DNA of 64,000 nt, taken from NCBI GenBank assembly GCA_963674835.2, contig CAXXKC010000002.1:558001-622000 (forward strand), given 5' to 3'. Positions 26,398-35,657 of the stretch are shown here, in pieces. Position 1 is the stretch's first letter. Every line of letters begins with the position of its first letter. The notes under the pieces are model-generated. The model had not been told where the DNA came from, ran no database searches, and worked only from the letters and a program-made list of their open reading frames with translations. The position numbers were made by a program, and so were the translations under genes. The stretch comes from G963674835 sp963674835 (GTDB lineage Bacteria > Planctomycetota > Planctomycetia > Pirellulales > Thermoguttaceae).

Positions 26398-27651
26398 ATG
26401 AGAGCCAAGGGGTTCGTCGCATGCGTCTGCCTGCTCGGCGCGATTGCGGGATGCGGGCGGGCTGTGTCTGAACAGACTGCCGTACGGCCTGTACGGGCGA
26501 TCCGAGTGGGCGACTTGCAGGCGATTCAGGGTCGCGAGTTTCCGGGGCGGGCCAGCGCCAAGGATGAGGTGGATCTTTCGTTCCAGGTCTCGGGACCGCT
26601 GATCTCGCTGCCGGTCGACGTAGGGAGCCAGGTTAAGAAGAAAGACGTGGTCGCAGCCATCGACCCGATCAACTTTCAGGCCGCGTTGGACAGTGCGCAG
26701 GCGAACCTGAACATCGCCGAAGCCAACCTCACGGCCATGGAGCGCGGAGCCCGTCCGGAGGAGGTCCAGCAACTCAAGGCGGCCGTCGCGGAGGCCGAGG
26801 CCTCGTATCAACAGGCAAACTCAGAACACGAGCGAAACGCCACGTTGCTGCCGCAGAAGGTCATCACGAAATCGGAGTTCGACATAAGCCTTGCGAGGCG
26901 GGATCGCGCGGCCGCACAAGTGAAGAAAGCCCAGGAGGACCTCAACATCGGCCTGTCAGGGGCGCGGCCGGAAGACCTGGAAGCCAAGCGAGCGGAGATC
27001 CGGGCTTTGGAAGCGGCGGTCACCAACGCCAAGAATCAGTTGAATTTCGCCGTGCTCAAATCGCCGCTGGACGGCACGGTGGCGGCCAGGTACGTGGATA
27101 ACTTCCAGACCGTGCAAGCGAAACAGCCAATTGTTCGGCTGTTGGATGTGTCGAAGATCGAGGTGACCATCCAGGTGCCGGAAAACCTGATCTCGCTTGT
27201 GCCGATGACGAAGAAGGCGATCTGCCGCTTCGACGCGTTCCCGGGAAAGGAATTTGTCGGCCAGATCACGAAGGTCGGCAGTGAGGCCTCGCAGACCACA
27301 CGCACGTTTCCGGTCACCGTGGAGTTGGATCAGCCGAAGGACGCCCAGATTCTGCCGGGCATGGCAGCGGTCGTCCGTGCCGTGCCCGAGAAGGACGAGA
27401 ATGCCGCCCAAGACCTGATCGTTCCGCCCGGTGCGCTCTTCAGCGACGATGCGGGTCAGCAATCGTTCGTGTGGGTCGTGGACTCAAGCAGCCGGAAGGT
27501 GGCGCGGCGGGCGGTGAAGACCGGCGAGCTGACGCCCGTTGGCATCCGTGTCATGGAAGGGCTGAAGGTCGACGAGTGGGTGGTGACGGCCGGCATACAT
27601 TCGCTTGAGGAGAATCAGGAAGTGAAGATTCCTCAAGAAGGGAGCCGGTAG
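26398..27651 (+). CDS. RND efflux periplasmic adaptor (HlyD/AcrA type) lipoprotein
   Basis: From the ATG at 26398 (AAAGGGGG upstream) the protein has 417 residues. A lipoprotein signal ends at the lipobox AIAGC, so it is anchored to a membrane in the periplasm. The barrel-sandwich/lipoyl half-motifs flank a long coiled-coil hairpin (~90-205, with AQANLNIAEANLTAMERG). A beta-barrel domain (FPVTVELDQP) and membrane-proximal domain follow. It would link the RND pump encoded 4 bp downstream to an outer-membrane channel, which is not in the window. Confidence 0.93.
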   Translation: MRAKGFVACVCLLGAIAGCGRAVSEQTAVRPVRAIRVGDLQAIQGREFPGRASAKDEVDLSFQVSGPLISLPVDVGSQVKKKDVVAAIDPINFQAALDSAQANLNIAEANLTAMERGARPEEVQQLKAAVAEAEASYQQANSEHERNATLLPQKVITKSEFDISLARRDRAAAQVKKAQEDLNIGLSGARPEDLEAKRAEIRALEAAVTNAKNQLNFAVLKSPLDGTVAARYVDNFQTVQAKQPIVRLLDVSKIEVTIQVPENLISLVPMTKKAICRFDAFPGKEFVGQITKVGSEASQTTRTFPVTVELDQPKDAQILPGMAAVVRAVPEKDENAAQDLIVPPGALFSDDAGQQSFVWVVDSSSRKVARRAVKTGELTPVGIRVMEGLKVDEWVVTAGIHSLEENQEVKIPQEGSR

Positions 27652-27655
27652 CACC

Positions 27656-30600
27656 ATGAACCTCGCCGCCCTTTCCATCGAAAAACAGGCGATCACCTAT
27701 TTCGGCATCCTGCTGATTGTCGTCGGGGGAGCGTTCTCGTACTTCCAGCTCGGCCAGTTGGAGGATCCCGAGTTCTCCGTGAAGACGGCGGTGATCATGA
27801 CCTCCTACCCGGGTGCCAGCCCAGAGCAGGTCGAGCTGGAGGTCACCGACAAGATCGAAACGAAGCTCCAGGAGATGACGGAACTGAAGAACGTCTATTC
27901 CAACTCCCGGGCGGGGCTATCGATCATCAAGGTCGACATCAAGAGCAACTATTGGTCCGACCGGTTACCGCAGGTGTGGGACGTGCTGCGGAAGAAGGTT
28001 CGCGACGTGGAAGGATCGTTGCCTCCCGGCGCCGGAAAGCCGTTTGTGGGCGATGATTTCGGCTATGTGTTCGGATTCCTTCTGGCCGTTAGCAGCGATG
28101 GATATACTTACGCCGATTTGGATCGCTACGTCAAGGCGATGCGCAAGGAGTTGAGCGTGGTCGCCGGCGTCGCGCGCGTGGATCTATGGGGAACCCAGGA
28201 TAGGCGGATCTACATCGACGTATCGACGTCGCAACTCTCGGCGTTGGGCCTTACTGCCGAGCAGATGATGCAGACGCTGCAGTCGCAGAATCTGGTCGTC
28301 GACGCGGGCCGCGTGGACTATCTGACGCAGCGCATTCGCGTGGCGCCGACTGGCGAGTTCCGATCGGCCGAAGACATCGGCGAGCTGGCCATCGCCGACC
28401 CTGCAGCAGGTCGCAACGAGATGCTGCGCATTCGCGACTTTGCCACGGTTTCGTATGGGTATGTGGATCCGCCGACGGAACTGCTGCGGCAAAATGGGCG
28501 GCAGGCCATTGCAATTTCGATCGCGCCGAGTGCTGGCGAGAATGTCGTCCGCGTGGGACAGGCGATCGACCACCGACTGAACGAGTTGATCGCGGACCTG
28601 CCGGTCGGAATCGGTGTACAGCGAATTGCGTGGCAGTCGGACCAGGTGAGCGAGTCGATTCGGGCTTTCATGATCAGTCTGCTGGAAGCCGTGGCGATCG
28701 TGCTGGCCCTTCTGGCGCTGACGATGGGCCTGCGCGCGGGGGCCATCATCGGCATCAGCGGGCTGGTGTTTCCGATCCTCGGATCCTTCGTCGTGATGGC
28801 CGTCCTGGGGATCGATCTGCACCGGGTATCGCTCGGCGCGCTCATCATCGCCATGGGCATGATGGTCGACAACGCGATCGTGGTGACCGATGGCATCATG
28901 GTCCGCATCGCGCAAGGGATGGACCGCAAACAGGCCGCGATCGAAGCGGCCAGCGGACCGGCCTGGCCGTTGTTGGGGGCGACAGTGGTCGCCTGCATGG
29001 CGTTCTACCCCATTTTTGCATCGAGCTACGATACGGGCGAGTACGCCGGCAGCCTGTTCATGGTGGTGGCCATCTCGCTGCTGCTGAGCTGGATTTTCTG
29101 CCAGACGGTGGCGCCGCTGCTGTGCATCCGGTGGCTGCCTGCTCCGAAGCCTGGCCGGGAATGCAGTTCTCCCTACCAGGGGCGACTCTACCAGCGTTTT
29201 CGCTGGATCTTGTGGTGGGCGATCCGTCGCCGTGGACTGTTCCTGGGGAGCATGATTGGGCTGCTGGCGGTTTCCATCGTGGGTTTTCGCGCCGTACCTC
29301 AGCTTTACTTCCCCGACTCCAGTCGACTGCAGATCATGATCGATTACTGGGCGCCGGAGGGAACTCGCATCCAGCAGACCAGCGCCGGCGTGGAAAAGAT
29401 CGAGGAGTATCTGCAGCACCATCCGGCGACGGCTTCGGTCAGCACGTTTGTCGGCAAGGGGCCGCCGCGGTTTTATCTTCCGGTGAGCGCGGAAGACCCG
29501 TACTCGTCGTACGCACAATTGATTGTGAACACGAAGACGCTCTCCGGCGTGGATCAGCTCCTGGCCGACACGGATGCGTGGGTTCGCCAGAACGTGCCCG
29601 AAGCGTTGGTCCGTGTTCGGAAATACGCCGTAGGGGCATTTGACGATTGGAAGCTGGAGGCGCGTATCAGCGGGCCGGCCAATGCCGATCTCGCGACCCT
29701 GCGCCGTCTGGGCGACGAGGGGATGAAGATCCTGCGCGACTGTCCGTACGCCAAGGAGGTGCGCACGAATTGGCGGACCCAGGTTCAGGCGTTGGTTCCC
29801 GTCTACAACCAGGAGCGCGGCCGCTGGGCTCGTGTGTCGCGAGACGATTTGGCTCGAACGACGCGTCGCGCATCCGACGGGGTGGTCGTCGGTCACTATC
29901 GGCAGGAAGACGACTTGATTCCGATCGTGGCCCGCAATGTGAAGCAGGAGCGCGATCGTGCGGCCACGACGCTGGAATCTCTTCAGATCACGCCTCGCTA
30001 TGCGAGCCACACGGTTCCCGTCTCGCAGGTCACCGACGGGATCGCCATACCCTGGGAGAACCCGATCATTTGGCGTTGGGACCGGCGGCGGGCAATCACC
30101 GTGCAGTGCTCACCCAATGGGGTGACGGCGCCGACACTGCGCAGTGCCGTGCTGGCCAAGTTCGATGCGATCAAGCTCCCGCCCGGCTACCGTTTGGATT
30201 GGGACGGAGAGTACGCGAGTGCCAAGCAATCGCAGGAGGCGTTGCTGCCTGGAATCGTACCCGCGGCGGTGATTATGCTGTTCATCCTGGTGGCCTTGTT
30301 CAACGGGTTCCGGCCCATGCTGATCTGCGTGCTGGTCATTCCTTTCGTAATGATCGGCATCACAGCCGGACTGCTTCTGACCCGAACGCCTTTTGGGTTC
30401 ATCGCGTTGTTGGGAGCGATGAGCCTTTCGGGGATGATGATCAAGAACGTGGTCGTACTGTTGGATGAGGTAGGCGCGAATTTCGCCCGTGGAATGACGG
30501 CCTACGATGCGGTGGTCGAAGCGGCCGTGTCGCGTCTGAACCCGGTGGTCAATGCGGCGGGGACCACGGTTCTCGGCGTCTTGCCGATGTTGCAGGACGT

Positions 30601-30793
30601 ATTTTGGGTGGCGTTGGCGGTGACGATCTTCTTCGGGCTGATCGTGGGAACCATGCTGACGATGGTCATGGTGCCGACGCTCTATGCCCTGTTTTACGGC
30701 ATCCGCGCGCCCAAGAGTGCGACCGTTTCTGCAGGGACGGCGCGAGCCGCGAGCGACGGTGTAGGGGCCGAATCGACCGACGAGACTTTCTGA
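27656..30793 (+). CDS. RND family efflux transporter (AcrB/AcrF-like)
   Basis: This 1045-residue inner-membrane pump has the family layout: TM1, a large periplasmic loop, TM2-6, a second loop and TM7-12. In TM4 the AcrB Asp-Asp proton-relay pair is replaced by Asp405-Asn406 (MMVDNAIVVTDG), while the TM10 lysine is kept in MIKNVVVLLDE. It lies 4 bp after its adaptor and 15 bp before nhaA, so the three genes form an operon. Substrate is unknown. The Asp-to-Asn change is also seen in other AcrB-related branches and may mean a modified coupling mechanism. Confidence 0.93.
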   Translation: MNLAALSIEKQAITYFGILLIVVGGAFSYFQLGQLEDPEFSVKTAVIMTSYPGASPEQVELEVTDKIETKLQEMTELKNVYSNSRAGLSIIKVDIKSNYWSDRLPQVWDVLRKKVRDVEGSLPPGAGKPFVGDDFGYVFGFLLAVSSDGYTYADLDRYVKAMRKELSVVAGVARVDLWGTQDRRIYIDVSTSQLSALGLTAEQMMQTLQSQNLVVDAGRVDYLTQRIRVAPTGEFRSAEDIGELAIADPAAGRNEMLRIRDFATVSYGYVDPPTELLRQNGRQAIAISIAPSAGENVVRVGQAIDHRLNELIADLPVGIGVQRIAWQSDQVSESIRAFMISLLEAVAIVLALLALTMGLRAGAIIGISGLVFPILGSFVVMAVLGIDLHRVSLGALIIAMGMMVDNAIVVTDGIMVRIAQGMDRKQAAIEAASGPAWPLLGATVVACMAFYPIFASSYDTGEYAGSLFMVVAISLLLSWIFCQTVAPLLCIRWLPAPKPGRECSSPYQGRLYQRFRWILWWAIRRRGLFLGSMIGLLAVSIVGFRAVPQLYFPDSSRLQIMIDYWAPEGTRIQQTSAGVEKIEEYLQHHPATASVSTFVGKGPPRFYLPVSAEDPYSSYAQLIVNTKTLSGVDQLLADTDAWVRQNVPEALVRVRKYAVGAFDDWKLEARISGPANADLATLRRLGDEGMKILRDCPYAKEVRTNWRTQVQALVPVYNQERGRWARVSRDDLARTTRRASDGVVVGHYRQEDDLIPIVARNVKQERDRAATTLESLQITPRYASHTVPVSQVTDGIAIPWENPIIWRWDRRRAITVQCSPNGVTAPTLRSAVLAKFDAIKLPPGYRLDWDGEYASAKQSQEALLPGIVPAAVIMLFILVALFNGFRPMLICVLVIPFVMIGITAGLLLTRTPFGFIALLGAMSLSGMMIKNVVVLLDEVGANFARGMTAYDAVVEAAVSRLNPVVNAAGTTVLGVLPMLQDVFWVALAVTIFFGLIVGTMLTMVMVPTLYALFYGIRAPKSATVSAGTARAASDGVGAESTDETF

Positions 30794-30808
30794 CGCGGAG
30801 GGGAACTT

Positions 30809-32137
30809 ATGAGCCGGCCGTCTCATCGGACGGAGACCTACCCGGGACTGTTCGAACGCTTTGTCCACTCGGAAGTGTCTGGCAGCGTTGCCCTGCTGGC
30901 ATGTACGGTGATCGCGCTGGTGTGGGCGAACTCGCCGTGGGCGGCTACGTACTCACACATCCTGCACACGAAGATCGGCGTCTCGTGGGCCGACGCCACC
31001 TATGCGTTGAGCGTCCATCACTGGATCAACGACGGCCTGATGGTCATCTTCTTTTTCGTTGTGGGTCTGGAGATCAAGCGGGAGCTGCTGATCGGCCATC
31101 TCTCCTCGTTCAAGAAGGCCCTGCTACCCGTCATGGCAGCGGTGGGCGGTATGGTCGTTCCGGCGGCCGTGTATGTCATCTTGAACATTGGTGGCGAAGG
31201 GGCGCGGGGTTGGGGTGTGCCGATGGCCACCGACATCGCCTTCGCCTTGGGAATGCTTGCCGTATTGGGCAAACGGGTTCCGATCGGACTGAAGGTCTTT
31301 TTGACGGCAGCTGCCATTGCCGACGATCTGGGGGCGGTCGCTGTGATTGCAGTCTTCTATACGGAGACCATCCGCATCGCGTGGCTGGTGGCCGCGCTGG
31401 TTCTATTGGCTGTGTTGTATTTTGCGACACGGGTTCTGAATATCCGGCGTTTGGTTATCATTTTGCCCGTGATTATCGCCGTTTGGGTCGCGGTCTTTGC
31501 TTCCGGGGTCCACGCCACGGTGGCCGGCATTCTCGTGGCGCTGCTGGTGCCGGTGAAGCCGACTGCCGACCCTCGCCGGCTACTGGGATTTGTGGAGGAG
31601 CGCGTCGGCCAATTGCGCAGCGTCGATCTGACCGCGGAGAGCATGGTGCTCGATCAGCGGCGACTCGAGACGGTTGTGGAGGTGGAAGAGGCGGTGCACG
31701 GTATGCAGCCTGCCGGACTGCGGTTGGAACACTACTGGCATCCGGTTCAGGCATTCTTCATACTGCCGCTGTTTGCGCTGGCGAATGCGGGCGTTCGGCT
31801 CGACCAGGGCATGTTCGAAGCGGTGACGAGTCCCGTGGGGTTGGGGATCATTCTCGGCCTGGTGCTGGGCAAGCCGGTGGGTTTCGTCCTGTTCAGTTGG
31901 ATGGCCATTCGCAGCGGCAAGGCCGACTTGCCCGAAGGGGTCACGTGGATGCAGTTCTTCGGCATGAGTTGCTTGGCAGGCATCGGTTTCACGATGTCGC
32001 TGTTCGTGAGCGAGCTGGCATTCCGGTCCGAATCGCTGATTGCCAACGCCAAGCTTGGAATTCTCGTGGGGTCGCTCGTGTCGGCCATTGCTGGGTTCAT
32101 CGTGCTCCATTCTGCACTACCGCGGCGCAGCAATTGA
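30809..32137 (+). CDS. nhaA: Na+/H+ antiporter NhaA
   Basis: The 442-residue inner-membrane antiporter exchanges protons for sodium. It carries VVGLEIKRELLIG, ATDIAFALGMLAVLG and the paired aspartates of the ion site in AIADDLGAVAVIA. The ATG at 30809 follows GGAGGGG. It is slightly longer than E. coli NhaA (388 residues) because of an N-terminal tail and a charged insert around residues 250-310. It is the third gene of the efflux operon. Confidence 0.96.
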   Translation: MSRPSHRTETYPGLFERFVHSEVSGSVALLACTVIALVWANSPWAATYSHILHTKIGVSWADATYALSVHHWINDGLMVIFFFVVGLEIKRELLIGHLSSFKKALLPVMAAVGGMVVPAAVYVILNIGGEGARGWGVPMATDIAFALGMLAVLGKRVPIGLKVFLTAAAIADDLGAVAVIAVFYTETIRIAWLVAALVLLAVLYFATRVLNIRRLVIILPVIIAVWVAVFASGVHATVAGILVALLVPVKPTADPRRLLGFVEERVGQLRSVDLTAESMVLDQRRLETVVEVEEAVHGMQPAGLRLEHYWHPVQAFFILPLFALANAGVRLDQGMFEAVTSPVGLGIILGLVLGKPVGFVLFSWMAIRSGKADLPEGVTWMQFFGMSCLAGIGFTMSLFVSELAFRSESLIANAKLGILVGSLVSAIAGFIVLHSALPRRSN

Positions 32138-32335
32138 CCGAAAGGGGGTGTGCGCCGCCCTGCCATGCGGCCAGACGACGGGAAACACGCTCAACGGCCG
32201 TGGGCAGGTCCAAACCCGATACTCCGGTAGGGCGGACGGCGAGCGAAAGTGAAGTTGCCCGGGCGGTCCGGCGCTGGTAGGGTACCACGATCGGGCAACG
32301 GTTCCGGATAGTACTTTCGTGCTGGAGAAGTGCGC

Positions 32336-33043
32336 ATGAACGAGCAAGCCGACCCACAGGAAGCGTCCGATGGTACCGAGCGCCGCTGGTGTTTCGCCGT
32401 GGTGCTGGCCGCGTCGCTTCTGCTCGCGGTGGCCCAGCCGTTGATGTCAGGGCTTCTCGGCGAGCAGAACTCTTTTGACCTGTTCTTCTCGCTGTTGATC
32501 GCTGCGGTGATGCTGCTCATATTCGATGAGAGGAAGCACCGGCGCACTGCATTCTGGTTGGGATTCGGTGCGTTTCTGGGCACCTGGGTGAGCCGTGTAT
32601 TGGGTGGTTTTGTCGGTTGGCTGTCGCTCATCGCTGCGTATTCCCTTGCGGTGTGTTTCTTTGTGTACGCTTTGTACGGGATACTGCGTGCGATCCTCAC
32701 GAAGCGGGCGTCGGGAGACGCGATCTTCGGCCTGATCTGCGGCTACCTGCTACTGGGAATCATCTGGAGTGTGTTGTACTGCGCAGTGGAGACGGCTTCT
32801 CCGGGGTCCTTTGCCGCGGCCGGGGCGAAAGACGTTAATGCAGCCACTGAGCCGATGGATCGGGGCGTGCTCAACTATTACAGCTTCATTACCCTGGCGA
32901 CGGTCGGATACGGCGACGTAACGCCAACAACGCCGTTGGCTCGCACGCTCGCATGGACGGAAGCCATTACGGGCCAATTCTACCTTGCGGTCCTGGTGGC
33001 GGGACTCGTGGGGCTCAAGGTATCGCAAGCCATGAGGAAATGA
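32336..33043 (+). CDS. Two-TM potassium-channel-like protein
   Basis: The 235-residue membrane protein has four or five predicted hydrophobic segments. Its C-terminal pore module carries the potassium selectivity filter TVGYGDV, followed by a final helix (FYLAVLVAGLVGLKVSQ). The N-terminal half is a helical membrane domain as in bacterial Ion_trans_2 proteins, with no RCK regulatory domain. The ATG at 32336 has GGAG eight bases upstream. It lies 32 bp before the DUF502 gene, suggesting co-transcription. Confidence 0.9.
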   Translation: MNEQADPQEASDGTERRWCFAVVLAASLLLAVAQPLMSGLLGEQNSFDLFFSLLIAAVMLLIFDERKHRRTAFWLGFGAFLGTWVSRVLGGFVGWLSLIAAYSLAVCFFVYALYGILRAILTKRASGDAIFGLICGYLLLGIIWSVLYCAVETASPGSFAAAGAKDVNAATEPMDRGVLNYYSFITLATVGYGDVTPTTPLARTLAWTEAITGQFYLAVLVAGLVGLKVSQAMRK

Positions 33044-33075
33044 GTCGACCACGTGAATCGCTGGAGAGCAACACC

Positions 33076-33753
33076 ATGCAATGGCTCATCAACATGACCT
33101 TTCGCCGCGCGGCGCGCTGCTTCCTGGCAGGAATCATCACGGTTCTGCCGCTGGTGATCACGATCGCTGTCGTGGTTTGGGCCGCAAGCCTCGTGGCAGG
33201 TTTGCTCGGCCCGAGTACCATCGTCGGAGAGGGCCTGAGGACCATGGGGCTTCAGTTCGTAACCCACGACATGTCGGCCTACGCGATCGGTGTGGCGATG
33301 GTTGTTGCGATGGTCTTCCTGGTGGGTACGGCCGTCGAGGCGGGTGCAAGAACGTTGATCCAGCGGCTGCTGGACGCGATGCTTCAGCGCATTCCGATCA
33401 TCGGCAGCGTGTACGGCACGTCGAAGCAACTCGTCGGCATGGTCGACAAGAAGGACGATGACAGCCTTAAAGGGATGCGAAGCGTCTTCTGCTACTTCGG
33501 GGGGGAAACCGGGGCCGGCGTGTTGGCGCTGCTGGTTTCGCCGGAGCGATTCCGCCTCAATGGTCGCGAGTACCATATCGTGATTGTGCCAACCGCACCG
33601 GTCCCGGTGGGTGGCGGTCTTCTGTTCATCCCGGTGGAGATGGTGCAACCGGCCGACGTGAGCGTCGAAGCCCTGATGAGCATTTACGTTTCGATGGGCG
33701 TGACGGCGCCGCAGTTTCTGCCGCAGCCGGCTCTCACGGACCAGACGAGCTGA
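33076..33753 (+). CDS. DUF502 family membrane protein
   Basis: The 225-residue protein has two N-terminal membrane segments (ITVLPLVITIAVVVWAASLV and AIGVAMVVAMVFLVG). A soluble domain follows, with the conserved RIPIIGSVYGTSKQLV and PVPVGGGLLFIPVEMV segments that define DUF502. The family's role is unknown; it is widespread in plants and bacteria. The ATG at 33076 follows GGAG. The preceding potassium-channel gene suggests an envelope or ion-related role. Confidence 0.85.
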   Translation: MQWLINMTFRRAARCFLAGIITVLPLVITIAVVVWAASLVAGLLGPSTIVGEGLRTMGLQFVTHDMSAYAIGVAMVVAMVFLVGTAVEAGARTLIQRLLDAMLQRIPIIGSVYGTSKQLVGMVDKKDDDSLKGMRSVFCYFGGETGAGVLALLVSPERFRLNGREYHIVIVPTAPVPVGGGLLFIPVEMVQPADVSVEALMSIYVSMGVTAPQFLPQPALTDQTS

Positions 33754-33796
33754 TCTGGCCGCGTGTCGGCGTCGGTCTGGAGTCGTGCCGGGCGGC

Positions 33797-34158
33797 TCAC
33801 TCCATGCCGAGATCCCTCACCAGTCGAGCGCGGAAGGTCACTGCTTCGGCGTCAACGCCAAGCGTGTCGACAAGGATCTGCATGAGTTGTTCCCATACGG
33901 CAAGACAACGCTCGTCGAAGGGAATGGCGATGTCGCGGGAAAAGTCCACATAGTTCGCTCCCAGGACGTAGCGGCACAGATCTTTGACCGTGACCATCCC
34001 GGAGGGAAAGGACTTTCGCAACGGCGCGAGTGCAGAGAGCACTTTGGCGTACGTTTCGACGAGCATCCAGATCGCCAGGAACCCCAGGAGGGGCCAGAGC
34101 CATTTCGCTCCGGGGATTTGCCAGATGTGGAACTGCTCGAAGACAGCCATCACCAGGG
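33797..34158 (-). pseudogene. 3' fragment of an IS-disrupted acyl-carrier-like membrane protein gene
   Basis: This is the C-terminal half (about 119 residues) of the gene whose 5' part is at 35654-36038. It encodes membrane segment(s) (WLWPLLGFLAIWMLVETYA) and a second acyl-carrier-like helical domain ending at 33797. Removing the IS and one CTAG copy joins the halves in frame, giving a protein of about 248 residues. On its own this piece has only a GTG-ATG near 34153 without a good ribosome-binding site, so expression is doubtful. Confidence 0.8.
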
Positions 34159-34162
34159 CTAG

Positions 34163-34176
34163 CAGCCTGTTGAAAA
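34163..34176 (+). repeat. IS left terminal inverted repeat
   Basis: CAGCCTGTTGAAAA pairs with the right end at 35640-35653 with a single mismatch at position 6. Confidence 0.9.
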
Positions 34177-34250
34177 TCTCGGGTTAATCGGTATCATGCG
34201 GCGGTTCTGGGGGTGTGGAACACCTTGGGTCGCGCAAAAGGGAATCGAAC

Positions 34251-35657
34251 ATGGCTTTGGGTCGTGGGCCGGAACAGCGGCAGGAGGAATTCTGGGTCGC
34301 CTGGCGGGACGTGCCGCGATCGGCGGGCCATCCGTTCTATCAGCGGTTGCAACAACTTCTCCGCAAGGCGGACTTCGACGAGTTCGTCGAGGATCTCTGC
34401 GAACCCTACTACGCCGAAGGCGGTCGCCGGTCGATCCCGCCGGGCCGCTACTTCCGCATGCTGTTCGTCGGATATTTTGAAGGGATCGACTCGCAGCGAG
34501 GCATCGCCTGGCGCTGTTCTGACAGCCTTTCGCTGCGGGAGTTCCTGGGCTTGGAGCCCACGGAAGCCGTGCCGGACCATTCCAGCCTCACGCGCATTCG
34601 GCAACGACTGCCCGAGTCGGTCCACGAGCAGGTATTTGTGTATATCCTGGAGATCGCCTCGCGGAAGAACCTCCTGCGGGGCAAGTCCGTGGCGGTGGAC
34701 TCCACGACGCTGGAAGCCAACGCGGCGATGAAGTCGATCGTCCGCAGAGACACCGGCGAGGACTGGAAGCAATACTTGCGGCGATTGGCCGAGGAAGCGG
34801 GCATCGAGAACCCGACCGACGAGGACTTGCGGCGTTTCGACAAAGATCGCAACAAGAAAGGAGACAAGAAGGTCTCCAACGACCAGTGGCAATCGCCCGC
34901 AGATCCCGATAGCCGCATCGCCAAGATGAAGGACGGTCGCACGCACTTGGCCTACAAAGCCGAACACGTGGTGGATCTGGAGAGCGAATTCGTGTTGGCT
35001 GCGACGGTCTACACGGCCGATCAGGGAGATTCGCAGACGTTGATTCCCAGCGTGCTTGAGGCTCAAGATCATCTGGACGAAGCCGACGGGAAGAGAGACA
35101 TCCACAACGCGGTTACCGACAAAGGCTACTACTCGACCGAGAACTTGGTGGCGCTGGGGCGGGATCATCACATTCGCGCATACATTCCGGAGCCGAAATT
35201 CAAGAGCCATCGCTGCTGGACGGCCCAGCCGGCCGAGTATCGCCGGGCGGCCTATGCGAATCGAAAGCGCACCCGAGGCAAGCGAGGCCGACGTTTGGGC
35301 CGACTGCGGAGTGAGCGTGTGGAACGGAGCTTCGCGCACGTGTGCGACACCGGCGGAGCGAGGCGAACCTGGCTGCGAGGCCTGGTGAACGTAAGCAAAC
35401 GGTACCTGATCCAGGTGGCGGCGCGGAACCTGGGCCTGTTGGTGCGCAAGCTGTTCGGCATGGGCAAGCCGCGGTGCCTTCAAGGGCTTTGCGGTCTTTT
35501 GTGCGCTGTGCATCTTGCCTTGATTGACCTCCGAAAACGCTTTGCGGCCTCGGGCGCGCTGGCGTGGTGTCCCCACCCGATTCACCGCCAGATGGTCGAA
35601 CGCCGTGTTACTAACTCGATCTGCGACCGAACTGTGAGCTTTTCAACGGGCTGCTAG
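34251..35657 (+). CDS. IS1182 family transposase
   Basis: The 468-residue transposase has an N-terminal DUF772-type domain (YFRMLFVGYFEGIDSQRG) and a DDE nuclease fold. The first Asp is in VAVDSTTLEAN, the second lies near the DKGYYS segment, and the Glu is in RSERVERSFAH close to the C-terminus. The ATG at 34251 follows AAGGGA; an upstream in-frame GTG at 34215 is less likely. The stop codon TAG falls in the flanking CTAG, outside the element. The frame is intact, so the copy may be active. Confidence 0.9.
   Translation: MALGRGPEQRQEEFWVAWRDVPRSAGHPFYQRLQQLLRKADFDEFVEDLCEPYYAEGGRRSIPPGRYFRMLFVGYFEGIDSQRGIAWRCSDSLSLREFLGLEPTEAVPDHSSLTRIRQRLPESVHEQVFVYILEIASRKNLLRGKSVAVDSTTLEANAAMKSIVRRDTGEDWKQYLRRLAEEAGIENPTDEDLRRFDKDRNKKGDKKVSNDQWQSPADPDSRIAKMKDGRTHLAYKAEHVVDLESEFVLAATVYTADQGDSQTLIPSVLEAQDHLDEADGKRDIHNAVTDKGYYSTENLVALGRDHHIRAYIPEPKFKSHRCWTAQPAEYRRAAYANRKRTRGKRGRRLGRLRSERVERSFAHVCDTGGARRTWLRGLVNVSKRYLIQVAARNLGLLVRKLFGMGKPRCLQGLCGLLCAVHLALIDLRKRFAASGALAWCPHPIHRQMVERRVTNSICDRTVSFSTGC
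35640..35653 (-). repeat. IS right terminal inverted repeat
   Basis: TTTTCAACGGGCTG is the reverse complement of the left end except for one base; the flanking CTAG follows at once. Confidence 0.9.

Larger units (their letters stand above)
34159..35657. mobile_element. IS1182-type insertion sequence with CTAG target duplication
   Basis: The element proper spans 34163-35653 (1491 bp). Its ends are 14-bp inverted repeats with one mismatch, CAGCCTGTTGAAAA on the left and TTTTCAACGGGCTG on the right. CTAG flanks both sides (34159-34162, 35654-35657). The duplication is supported independently: the interrupted host gene reads through in frame only if exactly one CTAG is kept. It carries one transposase gene. 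Confidence 0.92.

Noticed and set aside
28184..30010. 608-codon open frame antisense to the RND transporter
   Set aside because: Same reason: complement of a conserved gene, no recognisable product.
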